From Betaproteobacteria bacterium HGW-Betaproteobacteria-22 (GTDB lineage Bacteria > Pseudomonadota > Gammaproteobacteria > Burkholderiales > Methylophilaceae), in NCBI GenBank assembly GCA_002842285.1, contig PHCJ01000002.1:124001-188000 (forward strand): a stretch of DNA of 64,000 nt, given 5' to 3'. Under the pieces are notes generated by a model. It searched no databases and had not been told where the DNA came from. It saw only the letters and a list, made by a program, of their open reading frames with translations. This document shows, piece after piece, positions 19,485 through 29,724 of this stretch. The number at the start of each line of letters is the position of its first letter. Position 1 is the stretch's first letter. The position numbers and the translations under genes are program-made.

Positions 19485-20897
19485 TCAGCGCTCCGAGGCG
19501 GGGCCTGAAATTAAATACAGCTGTCCATATTCCACCAGCTCCGGGTCGGGGTGTGCCAAATGTGCTTGCGCAACCCCTAAATAATAGCGTTTTTTGGCAT
19601 CAAACCAGCTGGCAGATTGCACCGCCTCAGTCACTTCAACAATGCCAGACTGCTCTTCATCCTGCGTCATAAACTTAGCATTTGCCTGATCAACAAATCG
19701 CTTGGCATCGGCGTCAAATAAGCGCGTCGCTTGATTGGGATATTTTGGGTCAAACAACCAGATACCTGCCGCAGATTTATCTTTACCTGGGTCTTCATTG
19801 AGTAAAATGCGCCCATCACTATCGGCTTCGATATTATCAAACATCTGCCCGCCGATATCGTGTGCTGTCAGCACCGCCTGATACTTGCCTCCTTTTTCAG
19901 GCTGTCGTGCATTGTCAAAATCCATACGGAACAGCTGGCTTTGCCCGTCAATCTTGTCGGTAGTGGCAAACCAGAACAAGTTTTTATCACGCTTATCCCA
20001 CGCACCATCTTCAGGCCGTAATAGCGGTGTAGCACCCAGTGCATTGGCGCGTGCTCTTAGTGCTTTGCCATCCAAACCAACCACATCACCCAAAGGCAGT
20101 AAAGCAAAGCGCTCACCTTCAAATTTCACGGTATAAAGTGCGCCACCAACCAGCCCTGCTTTTTCTGCCGGGTTACCGATACGGCGCTTTTCACCCACAT
20201 ACACATATACATGCCCACCGGGGAAGTCATCCATGCCAATCACCACGGTACGTTTGCCTGCGTTTGGCAAGGCGAGTAGATTCTCCCAAGCCACACGACC
20301 TAAATGCGGCAATTCATAACTCACGCCATTATTTTGTCCACTGGCAATATGTGCCAATGCACGGCCACCGAGGTCTTTTTCCTCTTCACCATTGAGCAGA
20401 ATTTTGCCATCAAAGCCATTGCCATCAGCATCCAAAAAGGCTGAGCCATGCGCTAAATCTGCCGAACAAAAGCGACCAAAAGTCACAGATTCACCTGTGT
20501 GATAACTGCCTGCACTCGCATCCCACAACTGTACTTTTTTGACCAAATCCTCACCTTGCAACACAGCTAAATCGTTCAACCCAACTATCCAGCGCGAAAC
20601 AAAAGCGCCCTTGGCACCATGCGCACGCACGACACCAATGTCTGCATTTAACTCATGGTTCATCAACACCGTCATTGAACCATCACCATTATTAAAAGCA
20701 CCCAAGCCATCTGGCACGCCCACCATCTTGTAGCCGTTAATAGCAGATTCACCCACCGTGATAATGGGGCGAACATCCCAACCTTTAGCGACGGGTTGAA
20801 TATACGCTTCACCTGCCAGTACAGGGGTTGCCGCAAAAAAGAGCAAAGCGACTAAATATTGTGTGATTACTTTAATCATCTGTGAACAACCTTTCAA
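19485..20897 (-). CDS. PhoX-like / DUF839 family alkaline phosphatase-like secreted protein
   Basis: Signal peptide, MTVLMNHELN, NIEADSDGRILLNEDPG. Confidence 0.7.
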   Translation of the reverse strand: MKGCSQMIKVITQYLVALLFFAATPVLAGEAYIQPVAKGWDVRPIITVGESAINGYKMVGVPDGLGAFNNGDGSMTVLMNHELNADIGVVRAHGAKGAFVSRWIVGLNDLAVLQGEDLVKKVQLWDASAGSYHTGESVTFGRFCSADLAHGSAFLDADGNGFDGKILLNGEEEKDLGGRALAHIASGQNNGVSYELPHLGRVAWENLLALPNAGKRTVVIGMDDFPGGHVYVYVGEKRRIGNPAEKAGLVGGALYTVKFEGERFALLPLGDVVGLDGKALRARANALGATPLLRPEDGAWDKRDKNLFWFATTDKIDGQSQLFRMDFDNARQPEKGGKYQAVLTAHDIGGQMFDNIEADSDGRILLNEDPGKDKSAAGIWLFDPKYPNQATRLFDADAKRFVDQANAKFMTQDEEQSGIVEVTEAVQSASWFDAKKRYYLGVAQAHLAHPDPELVEYGQLYLISGPASER

Positions 20898-21031
20898 ACC
20901 AAAAATTGTAGCTATTTTTGTAGGGCGGGGTTAAAACCCCATGCGGGATGTGCAAATTTAACCATTGCAAAGCGTAAGCCACAAGTGACCCACGCTATTG
21001 GGCTACGCTCGCTTACTCCCCTGCTACCGCG

Positions 21032-21126
21032 CCTGATAGCTGCAATCTTTTGGAAGGATTTCGGTAAGCGGCTGTTTGAGCGCTAGCGAGTTCCGCTTGC
21101 CGTTCCAAAAGATTGCAACTATCAGG
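21032..21126. repeat. Long inverted repeat (large hairpin)
   Basis: cctgatagctgcaatcttttggaa...aagcgg paired with ccgcttgccgttccaaaagattgcaactatcagg. Confidence 0.85.
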
Positions 21127-21160
21127 AAAAAAGCGACCTATTACAACCTTTATGAAAGTT

Positions 21161-21187
21161 AAAAAAAGCCCGCTATTGAAGCGGGCT
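21161..21187 (-). terminator. Rho-independent terminator of the porin gene
   Basis: Minus strand: AGCCCGCTTCAATAGCGGGCTTTTTTT. Confidence 0.85.
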
Positions 21188-21243
21188 AAGGGGATGTGGT
21201 TTACACCACAAGGAGATTGTTATTTAACTTGAAGGAACATTGA

Positions 21244-22719
21244 TTAGAAATCAATTTGTGCACGCAAGTTAACAGCTTTTTCTTTATCTTCTGTACATAC
21301 AAAGCCTTTTACGCAATCCATGTCAGTAGTCACGTAGTTAGCCAGGAAACGTACATTCGGACTAGGAATCCATTTCAAACCAATGGTCCAGGCATCCGCT
21401 TCATTGAATTTACCATTTTCACCAGCACCGTTGAATACGTCGGCAGTTTCAGCGCCTAATTTAAAATCAGAAGCATCTAACTTGCTGTAACGTGCGCCAA
21501 TTTCCCAAGCGCCTGGCCCCCATTTACCCGCTTTAGGGTCAAAGTTGTTTTTTGGTTTCATACGGCCGCCAAACATGCCGCCTTTATACACGTCAGCATA
21601 GCTCTCGCCTGTAATCATCCAGTTCACTGCTGCATACCAGGCAGTGATATCTTTGCCTTGACCCGCTGGCGCGCCACCCACCAAACTGTTATTGCCATCT
21701 GGCTCAAACTCAGCTCTGATCCATTCTGATTGGAATTTCACAGGACCATAAGCCACCGCACCTTCTAAACCAGTACGTTTTAGATCGTAGCCTTTATTGG
21801 TTGCGCCCACTGCACCAGGTGCTGTCGATTGGAAAATATTAGAACCGCGGCCTTCAGTACGGATTGCGAATGTGTTCACATCATGATTATCACTGGTATC
21901 AGAATACGCAGCACCAATGTGGTAAACCGCATCTTTAATGTCCATGAGTTCTGCAATATTCACTGTCGCACGGCCTGTCACTGATTTGCCATCTGCATCA
22001 ATGCTAGTATCGTTGTTGTTTTGGCCACGATTAATACCAACTCCATTAAACACGCCCAAAGCATAAGTCACGCCTTTAAATGGAGTGCCGTGAATCTGTG
22101 CACCGCGGTCCACTGCTGGCACTAATTGTGTCATCATTGAGCGCTCAGTAAAGTTTAAAAAGCGTGAACTACCTAATTCTTCCATGCTGAATGGTTGTTT
22201 GAACTGACCAAATTTAAACTGCGCTTGATCCCACCAGCGTACGTTCAACCATGCATACAATAAATCTGAACCAGTTGAACCTGCGCCGTTGTAAGTCATT
22301 TCAAAATCGTAGGTATCATAAAATGTGCCTTTAGCGGTTAAGTAAGCACGGCGAATATCAAAAGTTTCAGCCTGATTGCCAGTTACTTCGTTGCTGAAAG
22401 TACGGTAGTCTAGCTGTGCGCGGCCATTGATAGACATTTTGTGTTGCTTGTCACCTGACTCAAACACGATACCATCTTTGAAAGAAGCCTTGATTTCGCT
22501 GTCTTTTTTCTTTTTAGCCGCTTCTTTTTCGCCAGCGCGGCCTTTTTGCAACAGTGCGCCTTCTTCTTCTGTCAGCACGCCTTTTGCAATCAGCGCATTC
22601 AAGATATCATCGGTGCTGTCTGCCATGGCAGGCATTGCGTTCAACAACACTGCACCCGCAACGGCGGCAACAACACTGCGTAATTGGTTTGTTTTCATTG
22701 ATTTATTCCCTAGTTTCAT
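21244..22719 (-). CDS. OprO/OprP-family (phosphate-selective type) porin
   Basis: Signal peptide, coiled-coil N-term, INGRAQLDYRTFSNEVTGNQAETFDIRRAYLTAKGTFYDTYDFEMTYNGAG...KFGQFKQPFSMEELGSSRFLNFTERS. Confidence 0.85.
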   Translation of the reverse strand: MKLGNKSMKTNQLRSVVAAVAGAVLLNAMPAMADSTDDILNALIAKGVLTEEEGALLQKGRAGEKEAAKKKKDSEIKASFKDGIVFESGDKQHKMSINGRAQLDYRTFSNEVTGNQAETFDIRRAYLTAKGTFYDTYDFEMTYNGAGSTGSDLLYAWLNVRWWDQAQFKFGQFKQPFSMEELGSSRFLNFTERSMMTQLVPAVDRGAQIHGTPFKGVTYALGVFNGVGINRGQNNNDTSIDADGKSVTGRATVNIAELMDIKDAVYHIGAAYSDTSDNHDVNTFAIRTEGRGSNIFQSTAPGAVGATNKGYDLKRTGLEGAVAYGPVKFQSEWIRAEFEPDGNNSLVGGAPAGQGKDITAWYAAVNWMITGESYADVYKGGMFGGRMKPKNNFDPKAGKWGPGAWEIGARYSKLDASDFKLGAETADVFNGAGENGKFNEADAWTIGLKWIPSPNVRFLANYVTTDMDCVKGFVCTEDKEKAVNLRAQIDF

Positions 22720-22858
22720 TAAAAAAATTACGAAAAATTGACTGCTTGATTAACCTGTAACACGGGCTGAATTTTGCCAACCGAATGTGACAACTTGATG
22801 ACAATGGCCTATTTTTTAGCGTACTGTTGTAAAAATACAACAATAAGCTACATGGAAT

Positions 22859-23713
22859 CTAGCGATGTGACCAACCCAGTAATATCAAGCCTGCCGTAAT
22901 GACCACCATGCCTGCCAAACGCCTGCGCCAATGCGCATGTTCGCGAAAAACCAACATGGAAAGCAGCCCCGCCAGCACAATGCCTGCATTGGTAAACGTC
23001 ACTACGGTTGCCGCGGGTAAAGTGCGCATGGCATGCACCACCAGCACGTAGGCCAGACCAATGCATAGCCCTGAACTCAGCATGACAGTAATTTTAGGTT
23101 TACGCGCAGGCAGCCAGCGTCCGTGCGCTCGGTATAACAGCAGGCTGATGGCTAGGAAAGACAAGGCATAGCCCACCGAGATAAAACCAAGCACACTGCT
23201 CATGGTAGGCAGATAGAGCGTTGCCGCCTTATCGGTGAGCGAATATACGCTGGTAGCAAGCGCGGCTGCCAGCGCCCACGGCAATGCATAGCCGTCAGCA
23301 TTGCGCCAGCCGGTAGAAGCCAATATCAACAAGCCACACACGCTCACCGCCATGGCCAGCCAGGTGTTTATTCCTAAAGTTTCACTAAAAAACAGCACGC
23401 CCCATAAGCCAATCAGCAATGGTGATGAGCGCACAATCGGATAAACCAGCGCGACGGGCGCATGGTGATAAGCACGATCCAGCGCCACAAAATAAAAGGC
23501 GTTGGCTAGTGATGATGCCAGCAGAAAGCCTAACAAAGCAGGGGTCCAGTGGGCTTGCGTTACCAGAGCGTAGATTCCCCATGGGCCCAATAACACACAA
23601 TGCACTGCCAATGCCCACCATAACAGGCGCACTTCTTTGCCTTGGCTACGCACCATGAGATTCCAGGCCACATGCATGAGTACAGAAGCCGCGATTGCAA
23701 TAAAGGCGTTCAT
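22859..23713 (-). CDS. EamA/DMT-superfamily transporter
   Basis: About 10 hydrophobic helices; VALVYPIVRSSPLLIGLWGVLFFSETL typical EamA half. Confidence 0.85.
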   Translation of the reverse strand: MNAFIAIAASVLMHVAWNLMVRSQGKEVRLLWWALAVHCVLLGPWGIYALVTQAHWTPALLGFLLASSLANAFYFVALDRAYHHAPVALVYPIVRSSPLLIGLWGVLFFSETLGINTWLAMAVSVCGLLILASTGWRNADGYALPWALAAALATSVYSLTDKAATLYLPTMSSVLGFISVGYALSFLAISLLLYRAHGRWLPARKPKITVMLSSGLCIGLAYVLVVHAMRTLPAATVVTFTNAGIVLAGLLSMLVFREHAHWRRRLAGMVVITAGLILLGWSHR

Positions 23714-23716
23714 GCG

Positions 23717-24460
23717 TTAAATGGCCATACTATCCCGTGCGATGACGACACCGCGCGGTAGCGCATCCGGGTGGGCTAACAGCCAGGCATCCAACTCATG
23801 CCCAATATGCGTAAGATAAGCCTGATCCGGCGCCACATCAGCAATGGTTTTTAGTGCCAATGTGAAGTCATTGTGGTTTTTGGGCAATTCACGCGGTGGG
23901 TAAGAGCAATCCAGCACCAAGTCCGTTGGCCGCCAGCGCGTTAAAAAGTCCAGCGTGGCGGGTGGCAGGCCAATGGTATCGGTTAAATAGGCAATGCGTG
24001 TTGCGCCATCATCCACGCAGTAGCCCAGCGTGGGTTTTGAGTGTATCAATGGCACAGGCGTCACACGTACATCACCAATGGTGAAAGTTTCAAATTTATG
24101 TACCTGTTCAAATTTGAGTATACCGGGATTTTTGAATAAATCTGCGCAGCCTTCGTTATCTGGTGGGCAATAAACTTTAACCGCATCGCCCACCCCCCAG
24201 CGCATAGGAAACAAGCCCTGTACATGGTCGGGGTGAAAGTGCGTGAGCAGGATCGCCGCAAAACTCCCCGATGGAAATTTATCGCCCAGTTCATGCAAGC
24301 CTGCATCAATAATAAAACGCGTTTCACCTGCCTCAATCAGGGCTGAGGCAGGCTTGCGCCGCATGGAAATCACTGCACGCGCGGCTTTGCACACGGCACA
24401 TTCGCAGCCAAACAGCGGGGGCGCACTAGTAGAACCCGTACCTAAAAAAGTCAGGCGCAT
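23717..24460 (-). CDS. phnP: Phosphoribosyl 1,2-cyclic phosphate phosphodiesterase
   Basis: MBL motif LLTHFHPDHVQGL; LGTGSTSAPPLFGCECAVC; last position in phn operon. Confidence 0.93.
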   Translation of the reverse strand: MRLTFLGTGSTSAPPLFGCECAVCKAARAVISMRRKPASALIEAGETRFIIDAGLHELGDKFPSGSFAAILLTHFHPDHVQGLFPMRWGVGDAVKVYCPPDNEGCADLFKNPGILKFEQVHKFETFTIGDVRVTPVPLIHSKPTLGYCVDDGATRIAYLTDTIGLPPATLDFLTRWRPTDLVLDCSYPPRELPKNHNDFTLALKTIADVAPDQAYLTHIGHELDAWLLAHPDALPRGVVIARDSMAI

Positions 24461-25014
24461 GCGGCAAGCGCTTTCGGTGCAATCAATTTAACCAACTGTT
24501 CACCTGCCAATTCCAGCGCACCATCATTAGTGATGACTATTTCTCCAGCAGGCGCGCGATATGCCGCTGCGCGCATTAATCGCTGCTGAATTTCATTTTC
24601 TGATTCACGGTTGCGCGCGCGTAACCGTTCTGCCAACACCGCTTGTGAGACTTCAATCCACACAGGTTGAAGCTCTGGATAATCTTGACGCGCATAGGGC
24701 AGATGCTCGCGCGAGCCATTCATCACCACATTGCACCCTTTTGCCAGCCACATATTGATTTCTTTGCCGATGCCATAATGACAGCCATGGCTATGCCAGT
24801 GCATGGCAAACAGCCCCGCTTGCTGACGCGATTTAAATTCCTGCTCGGTGAGTGCCACATGATTTTCACCACCGGCATTGGCCGCACGGGTAATGTAGCG
24901 GTGCGCAAACACCACCTTGGGGTTGCCTGCCAGCCTTGCTCTAGCGTAGGTCATGAGGCTATCTTTACCGCTACCGGAGGGGCCTATTACATAAAAGAGT
25001 GTGCCATTAGCCAT
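24451..25014 (-). CDS. phnN: Ribose 1,5-bisphosphate phosphokinase
   Basis: P-loop VIGPSGSGKDSL; phn operon; start at MANGTLFYV. Confidence 0.93.
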   Translation of the reverse strand: MANGTLFYVIGPSGSGKDSLMTYARARLAGNPKVVFAHRYITRAANAGGENHVALTEQEFKSRQQAGLFAMHWHSHGCHYGIGKEINMWLAKGCNVVMNGSREHLPYARQDYPELQPVWIEVSQAVLAERLRARNRESENEIQQRLMRAAAYRAPAGEIVITNDGALELAGEQLVKLIAPKALAACA

Positions 25015-26161
25015 GATCAAACCTCGCCTGATAGGCCAATTGTCCGGCTGTCCAAACCGATGATGCCTGTGCCAGGCCATTGATATGCGCCACCGCCACC
25101 AAGTCAGCACGCTTGCCTACGGCAATACTGCCTCTATCATCCAGCCCTGCCGCACGCGCGGGGTTGATGCTCACCAGACGAATCGCATCTGCCAGTGAAA
25201 TGCCAGCCAGTTCCGGCAGGCGGAATACAGCAACAATCAAGGCGGCTGGCGCATAATCAGCACACAGGCAATCTGCCACGTTTTCTTTCACGGCATCTAG
25301 TGCTTTCATGGAGCCAGACTGGCTTTTGCCACGCAAAATGTTAGGCGCGCCAAACACAGTAAACATGCCATTGGCTTTGGCTGCCTGCGCAGCGGCCAAG
25401 TTAATCGGAAACTCTGAAATCCCCACACCTAGCGCATGTACGGTTTGCACTTTTTCTGGCGTATCATCATCATGACTCGCCACGCGAATACCAAACCCGC
25501 GTGCCGCCTCAATTAAGGTCTCGATACGCTGCATTGCGCCTTCAGATTGCATGGCTTTTTCAGCCAGTAAGGCGTCCAGCTCGGCATCGCTTTTTTTATA
25601 GGTGCGCGCTAAATAATCACGAAATGCGGCAATATCTTTAAATTGCCCCTGCCCCGGTGAGTGATCCATCACCGAGAACAAATGCATGTCACCTTTTTGC
25701 ATTAAATCCAGCAGCACTTCTGGTGCGGTCGGATCTGTCACTTCGTAACGGCAATGCACACGGTTATCTACCAGCGCATGCGGCTGCCAGGCATGTACCG
25801 CACGGGCAATCTCTGCGGCAAACGCGTTATTGCGCACGCCCAACTCATGGTTGGCGAATGACAGCGCATGAAATACTGTGGTCACCCCTGCCGCAGCATT
25901 GCGTTTATCGGCCTGCGCACAGGCAAAGTCGAGTGGAAAATGCACGTTAGGGCGCGGTTCAACTTCTTTTTCTAGCGCATCGCAATGCAGATCAATCATG
26001 CCCGGCATCAAGGTTTGCCCACGCAGGTTGATTTCTTCAGCACCGCTTACTTGCACTGGGTTGATGGCAGCAATGATACCGTTTTCAATCAGCACGGCAG
26101 CATCATGCAGGGTTTCGTTTTCCAACACTACGTTGGCATGGGTTAAGTAAGTTTTGCTCAT
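25007..26161 (-). CDS. phnM: Alpha-D-ribose 1-methylphosphonate 5-triphosphate diphosphatase
   Basis: Amidohydrolase-type LMPGMIDLHCDALEKEVEPRPNVHFP; phn operon. Confidence 0.95.
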   Translation of the reverse strand: MSKTYLTHANVVLENETLHDAAVLIENGIIAAINPVQVSGAEEINLRGQTLMPGMIDLHCDALEKEVEPRPNVHFPLDFACAQADKRNAAAGVTTVFHALSFANHELGVRNNAFAAEIARAVHAWQPHALVDNRVHCRYEVTDPTAPEVLLDLMQKGDMHLFSVMDHSPGQGQFKDIAAFRDYLARTYKKSDAELDALLAEKAMQSEGAMQRIETLIEAARGFGIRVASHDDDTPEKVQTVHALGVGISEFPINLAAAQAAKANGMFTVFGAPNILRGKSQSGSMKALDAVKENVADCLCADYAPAALIVAVFRLPELAGISLADAIRLVSINPARAAGLDDRGSIAVGKRADLVAVAHINGLAQASSVWTAGQLAYQARFDHG

Positions 26162-26898
26162 GCGACCGCCTTTTCTTGCTTGTTGATTGCTTGTGTTTGT
26201 ATCAATGTAGAAGGTGGTGTGAGTTCTACCACGCGATCACCTAATCTATGGGTCAATTCCGGATGGTGAAAAATCGCCAGCATGGCCACGCCTTCTTGCT
26301 TAATACCTTCAATAATGCCGATCACCCGCTCGGCGGTGACAGGGTCAAGGCTTGCCGTCGGCTCATCGAGCAACAGCAAACGCGGCTTGGCCACCAATCC
26401 ACGCGCCAGATTCACGCGTTGCTTTTCACCGCCTGAAAACGTGGCGGGTGAGATACTCCACAGACGCTCAGGCAAATTGAGCGCTGCCAGCATTTCAGCC
26501 GCCTTACTGCGCGCAGATTCGCGGCTTTCACCACGCACCACCAATGGGTGTGCGACAACATCCAGCGTAGATTGACGCGGCAGGCAGAATAAAAACTGCG
26601 TCACAAAACCGATTTCCTCATGACGCAATTGCAACATGCGGTATTCATCCGCTTGCGCTAAATCCACCAGTTCGCCATGACGATCGCGATAGAGAATTTC
26701 GCCCGCGCTGGGCAGATAAGTGCGATAAATACCTTTGAGTACAGACGATTTACCTGCGCCTGTAGGACCTATCAATGCGGTAAGCTCACCCGCATACACC
26801 TCTAAATTAACATTATGTGAAGAAGGAATCTTCTTACCCTGCTCATGCAGAGTGAAGTGTTTGGCAAAGCCGTTAATTTTAAGTATGGGTGTTTGCAT
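26158..26898 (-). CDS. phnL: C-P lyase subunit PhnL (ABC ATPase-like)
   Basis: Walker A GPTGAGKSS, signature FSGGEKQRVNLARG; phn operon. Confidence 0.94.
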   Translation of the reverse strand: MQTPILKINGFAKHFTLHEQGKKIPSSHNVNLEVYAGELTALIGPTGAGKSSVLKGIYRTYLPSAGEILYRDRHGELVDLAQADEYRMLQLRHEEIGFVTQFLFCLPRQSTLDVVAHPLVVRGESRESARSKAAEMLAALNLPERLWSISPATFSGGEKQRVNLARGLVAKPRLLLLDEPTASLDPVTAERVIGIIEGIKQEGVAMLAIFHHPELTHRLGDRVVELTPPSTLIQTQAINKQEKAVA

Positions 26899-26907
26899 AA
26901 AATTTCC

Positions 26908-27738
26908 TTATAAAGCGGACGCGACCAAACGCTGCGTGTAAGCGTGTTGCGGATCTTCCAGAATCTGGTCTGTTAAGCCCGATTCAATCACGCGACCATA
27001 CTTCATGACCAGTGCACGGCCTGTGAGCAGGCGAATCACACCTAAGTCATGCGTCACCACAATCATCGCAGTGTTGCGCTCTTGCTGGATTTCAAGAATC
27101 AAATCCAGAATGCGTGCCTGCACAGAAAGGTCTAAGCCCGTAGTCACTTCATCTAAATACAGCAGTGGCGGATTGGTGGCCAGCGCCTTGGCAATTTGCA
27201 CGCGCTGCTGCATACCGCCTGAAAAAGCTGCGGGCGATTCGTCCATGCGTGAAAGCAGCACTTCAGTACGTGACAGCAGCTCTTTTGCCCGTTCGCGGAT
27301 TTCGCCGTAATGCGACACATCGCTCATCAATAGTCGCTCGGCAATGTTACCGCCTGATGAAATGCCGAAGTTCAGCCCCAAGTGCGGGTTCTGATACACC
27401 ATGCCAAAGCGCTGGTTACGCAAGCGGCGTTGCTGTGCGGCATTCAGGTTAAACATTTCATGCGTGGCATCTTCTTCAAAAAAGCGTGCTGAGCCGCTGC
27501 TCGGCGTTTGGTCAAAATACAGGTTTTTCACCACGGTGGATTTACCGCTGCCTGACTCACCCATGAGGCCTAAAATCTCACCTTCGTGCAGATCAAAGCT
27601 CACATCATGAATCGCCACCACGCTGCCGCAGTGTGGGCACATATTGGTGTCGGCTTCAGGTCCGGTGGATTCAATGCAACGCGGGCAACCTTTACCGTAA
27701 ATTTTTGACAGATTACGGACTTCAAGAATCTTACGCAT
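26908..27738 (-). CDS. phnK: C-P lyase subunit PhnK (ABC ATPase-like)
   Basis: YGKGCPRC, GESGSGKSTVVKNLYFD, FSGGMQQRVQIAKALA. Confidence 0.95.
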   Translation of the reverse strand: MRKILEVRNLSKIYGKGCPRCIESTGPEADTNMCPHCGSVVAIHDVSFDLHEGEILGLMGESGSGKSTVVKNLYFDQTPSSGSARFFEEDATHEMFNLNAAQQRRLRNQRFGMVYQNPHLGLNFGISSGGNIAERLLMSDVSHYGEIRERAKELLSRTEVLLSRMDESPAAFSGGMQQRVQIAKALATNPPLLYLDEVTTGLDLSVQARILDLILEIQQERNTAMIVVTHDLGVIRLLTGRALVMKYGRVIESGLTDQILEDPQHAYTQRLVASAL

Positions 27739-28600
27739 GTGCGGCCTCCTTGGTTTCAGCTAACACCGTGTCGCAGTAATCGCTATCTGAACACTGGTAA
27801 CGCTTGCTGCCATCTTCGTTAATATATTCATCCAGAAAGGAGTCTGTCGCACCGCAGCGTTCACATGGACGGCGATTGCCATGGGTATCGTTAAAACTTT
27901 CCACGCGGAACGGCACATCATCAAACGCCAATGGTTCGGCAATGGTGTGTGGTGGCACCGCATAAATTTTCTTTTCACGCCCGGCACCAAATAAAATCAA
28001 TGCCGGTGAATTGTTGAGCTTTGGCACATCCCAGCGCGGAATCGGCGATGGGTCAATGACATAATGCCCATTGATACGGGTTGGGTAACGGTGTGAAATG
28101 GTAATTTCATCAAACTTGACGATGTCTTCATACAATTTAACCAAGAGGCGCGCGTAATCTGCCTCGCCATGCATCACTTTGCGTTTGTCTTCTGAAGGCT
28201 CTACCACCACTAGCGGATCAGGATACGGCACTTGTAACACTAGCGTTTGATTAGGGGTAAGCGGCACTTCCGGAATGCGGTGGCGCGACTGAATCAGCGT
28301 CGCTTCATTCAAATGCGTGGTGGTATTCACCCCTGGGCAGGTCAGTTCAACAAACTGGCGCAAGTTCACCGCATTGACAGAATCATCAGAACCCTGATCA
28401 ATCACTTTCAAGGTTTCATCTGCGCCAATCAGTGAAAGCGTAATTTGTAGCCCGCCTGTACCAAATCCACGCCCCATCGGCATTTCACGCGATGAATACG
28501 GCACCTGATAGCCAGGGATAGAAATGGCTTTTAAGATAGATCGACGCACTTCTTTTTTCGCGTGCTCATCCATAAAGCCAAAGTTATAAGTCACACTCAT
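27731..28600 (-). CDS. phnJ: C-P lyase catalytic subunit PhnJ
   Basis: YNFGFMDEHAKKEVRRSILKAISIPGYQVPYSSREMPMGRGFGTGGLQ; Cys cluster RPCERCGATD...YQCSDSDYC. Confidence 0.97.
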   Translation of the reverse strand: MSVTYNFGFMDEHAKKEVRRSILKAISIPGYQVPYSSREMPMGRGFGTGGLQITLSLIGADETLKVIDQGSDDSVNAVNLRQFVELTCPGVNTTTHLNEATLIQSRHRIPEVPLTPNQTLVLQVPYPDPLVVVEPSEDKRKVMHGEADYARLLVKLYEDIVKFDEITISHRYPTRINGHYVIDPSPIPRWDVPKLNNSPALILFGAGREKKIYAVPPHTIAEPLAFDDVPFRVESFNDTHGNRRPCERCGATDSFLDEYINEDGSKRYQCSDSDYCDTVLAETKEAAHA

Positions 28601-29721
28601 TGTGCATCTCCCATCTTGGTGTTGTTACTGTCTTCATGTTTTTGCTGGGTAGTACGCAATCTATCCATATCAGACTGAAAGGTAACGTAGTGCGGCATCT
28701 TGTAGTGCGAGGCAAATCCCATCGAATCCACGCCATCGACATGCAGCAACACAAATTCCGGGTCTTCAGAGGGGTTGCTTGCGCCGTCTTTCATGCCTTT
28801 TTGCAATGCGCGGTCTAAAATCGCCATGGCAATCGCTTTGACTTCGTTATGACCAAAACAGGCGCCATAACCCAGCGTAAATGTTGGTTTACCTTGATTG
28901 CTGTCATCTTCGTACATGGCCACCACTTCACATTCGGTCATTAATACTTCCCCAGCCTCAGTCAGTTCGCCCGTAATCGGGTGCGGTAGCATCACTGGCA
29001 AATACCCCACGCGCAGTTCGGCAATGGTCGGGTGCACATCACCGTAACCGCGCATGTTGGAATACGCTAAAGCCAGTAGCGAGCCTGTTTCAGCACGCGC
29101 CATGGTGGCTAATGCCGCTGAGCGTGGCACGGGGAAAATTAACGGTTCACGCGTGATGTCAAATGGCACATCCACACTTTCCTGCGCGGGTGGCAGTAAA
29201 CCTTCCTCACGTAACGCTTCTACCACTTTAGGAAAAGTATCCGGCAAATTAGACTCCGGTGTTTCTTCTAAAAACTGCCGCGCGATGTCACGAAATTTCT
29301 CAGGGGATTCATCGGTTAAATCCAAGCGCATCAGGCGCAGGGCATAATCATACGTAGGGCCTAACATCTGACCACCAGGAATATCCTTAAACGCCGATGA
29401 AATACGCCGAATCAAGCGCATTTTGCTGGTATCCTGTGCTTGTGTTTCCATCAAGCGCGGCATGGTGGAGCGATAAGCCCGCAAAGCAAACGCCGCCTCT
29501 AGTGTATCGCCCTGCGATTGCTTGATCGCGAGCGCGGCAAGTTTAGGATGATACAAGCCGCCTTCTGACACAATGCGTGAAGTCAGCAAACGCAACTGGT
29601 TTTCAATAGCGTCAATTGTCAGCGGCGTTCCTGAAGTGCCTTCACCGGCGCGTAAAGTTTCTAGTACATCCTCTGCCCCGCGTATGGCTTGCCCGCCCCC
29701 TTTAATCGCAACATAACCCAT
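28597..29721 (-). CDS. phnI: C-P lyase subunit PhnI
   Basis: MGYVAIKGGGQAIRGAEDVLE...LGYGACFGHNEVKAIAMAILDRAL. Confidence 0.97.
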   Translation of the reverse strand: MGYVAIKGGGQAIRGAEDVLETLRAGEGTSGTPLTIDAIENQLRLLTSRIVSEGGLYHPKLAALAIKQSQGDTLEAAFALRAYRSTMPRLMETQAQDTSKMRLIRRISSAFKDIPGGQMLGPTYDYALRLMRLDLTDESPEKFRDIARQFLEETPESNLPDTFPKVVEALREEGLLPPAQESVDVPFDITREPLIFPVPRSAALATMARAETGSLLALAYSNMRGYGDVHPTIAELRVGYLPVMLPHPITGELTEAGEVLMTECEVVAMYEDDSNQGKPTFTLGYGACFGHNEVKAIAMAILDRALQKGMKDGASNPSEDPEFVLLHVDGVDSMGFASHYKMPHYVTFQSDMDRLRTTQQKHEDSNNTKMGDAQ

Positions 29722-29724
29722 AAT

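Noticed and set aside
23385-23621. Out-of-frame ORFs inside the DMT transporter
   Set aside because: Overlap a clear transporter frame without independent support.
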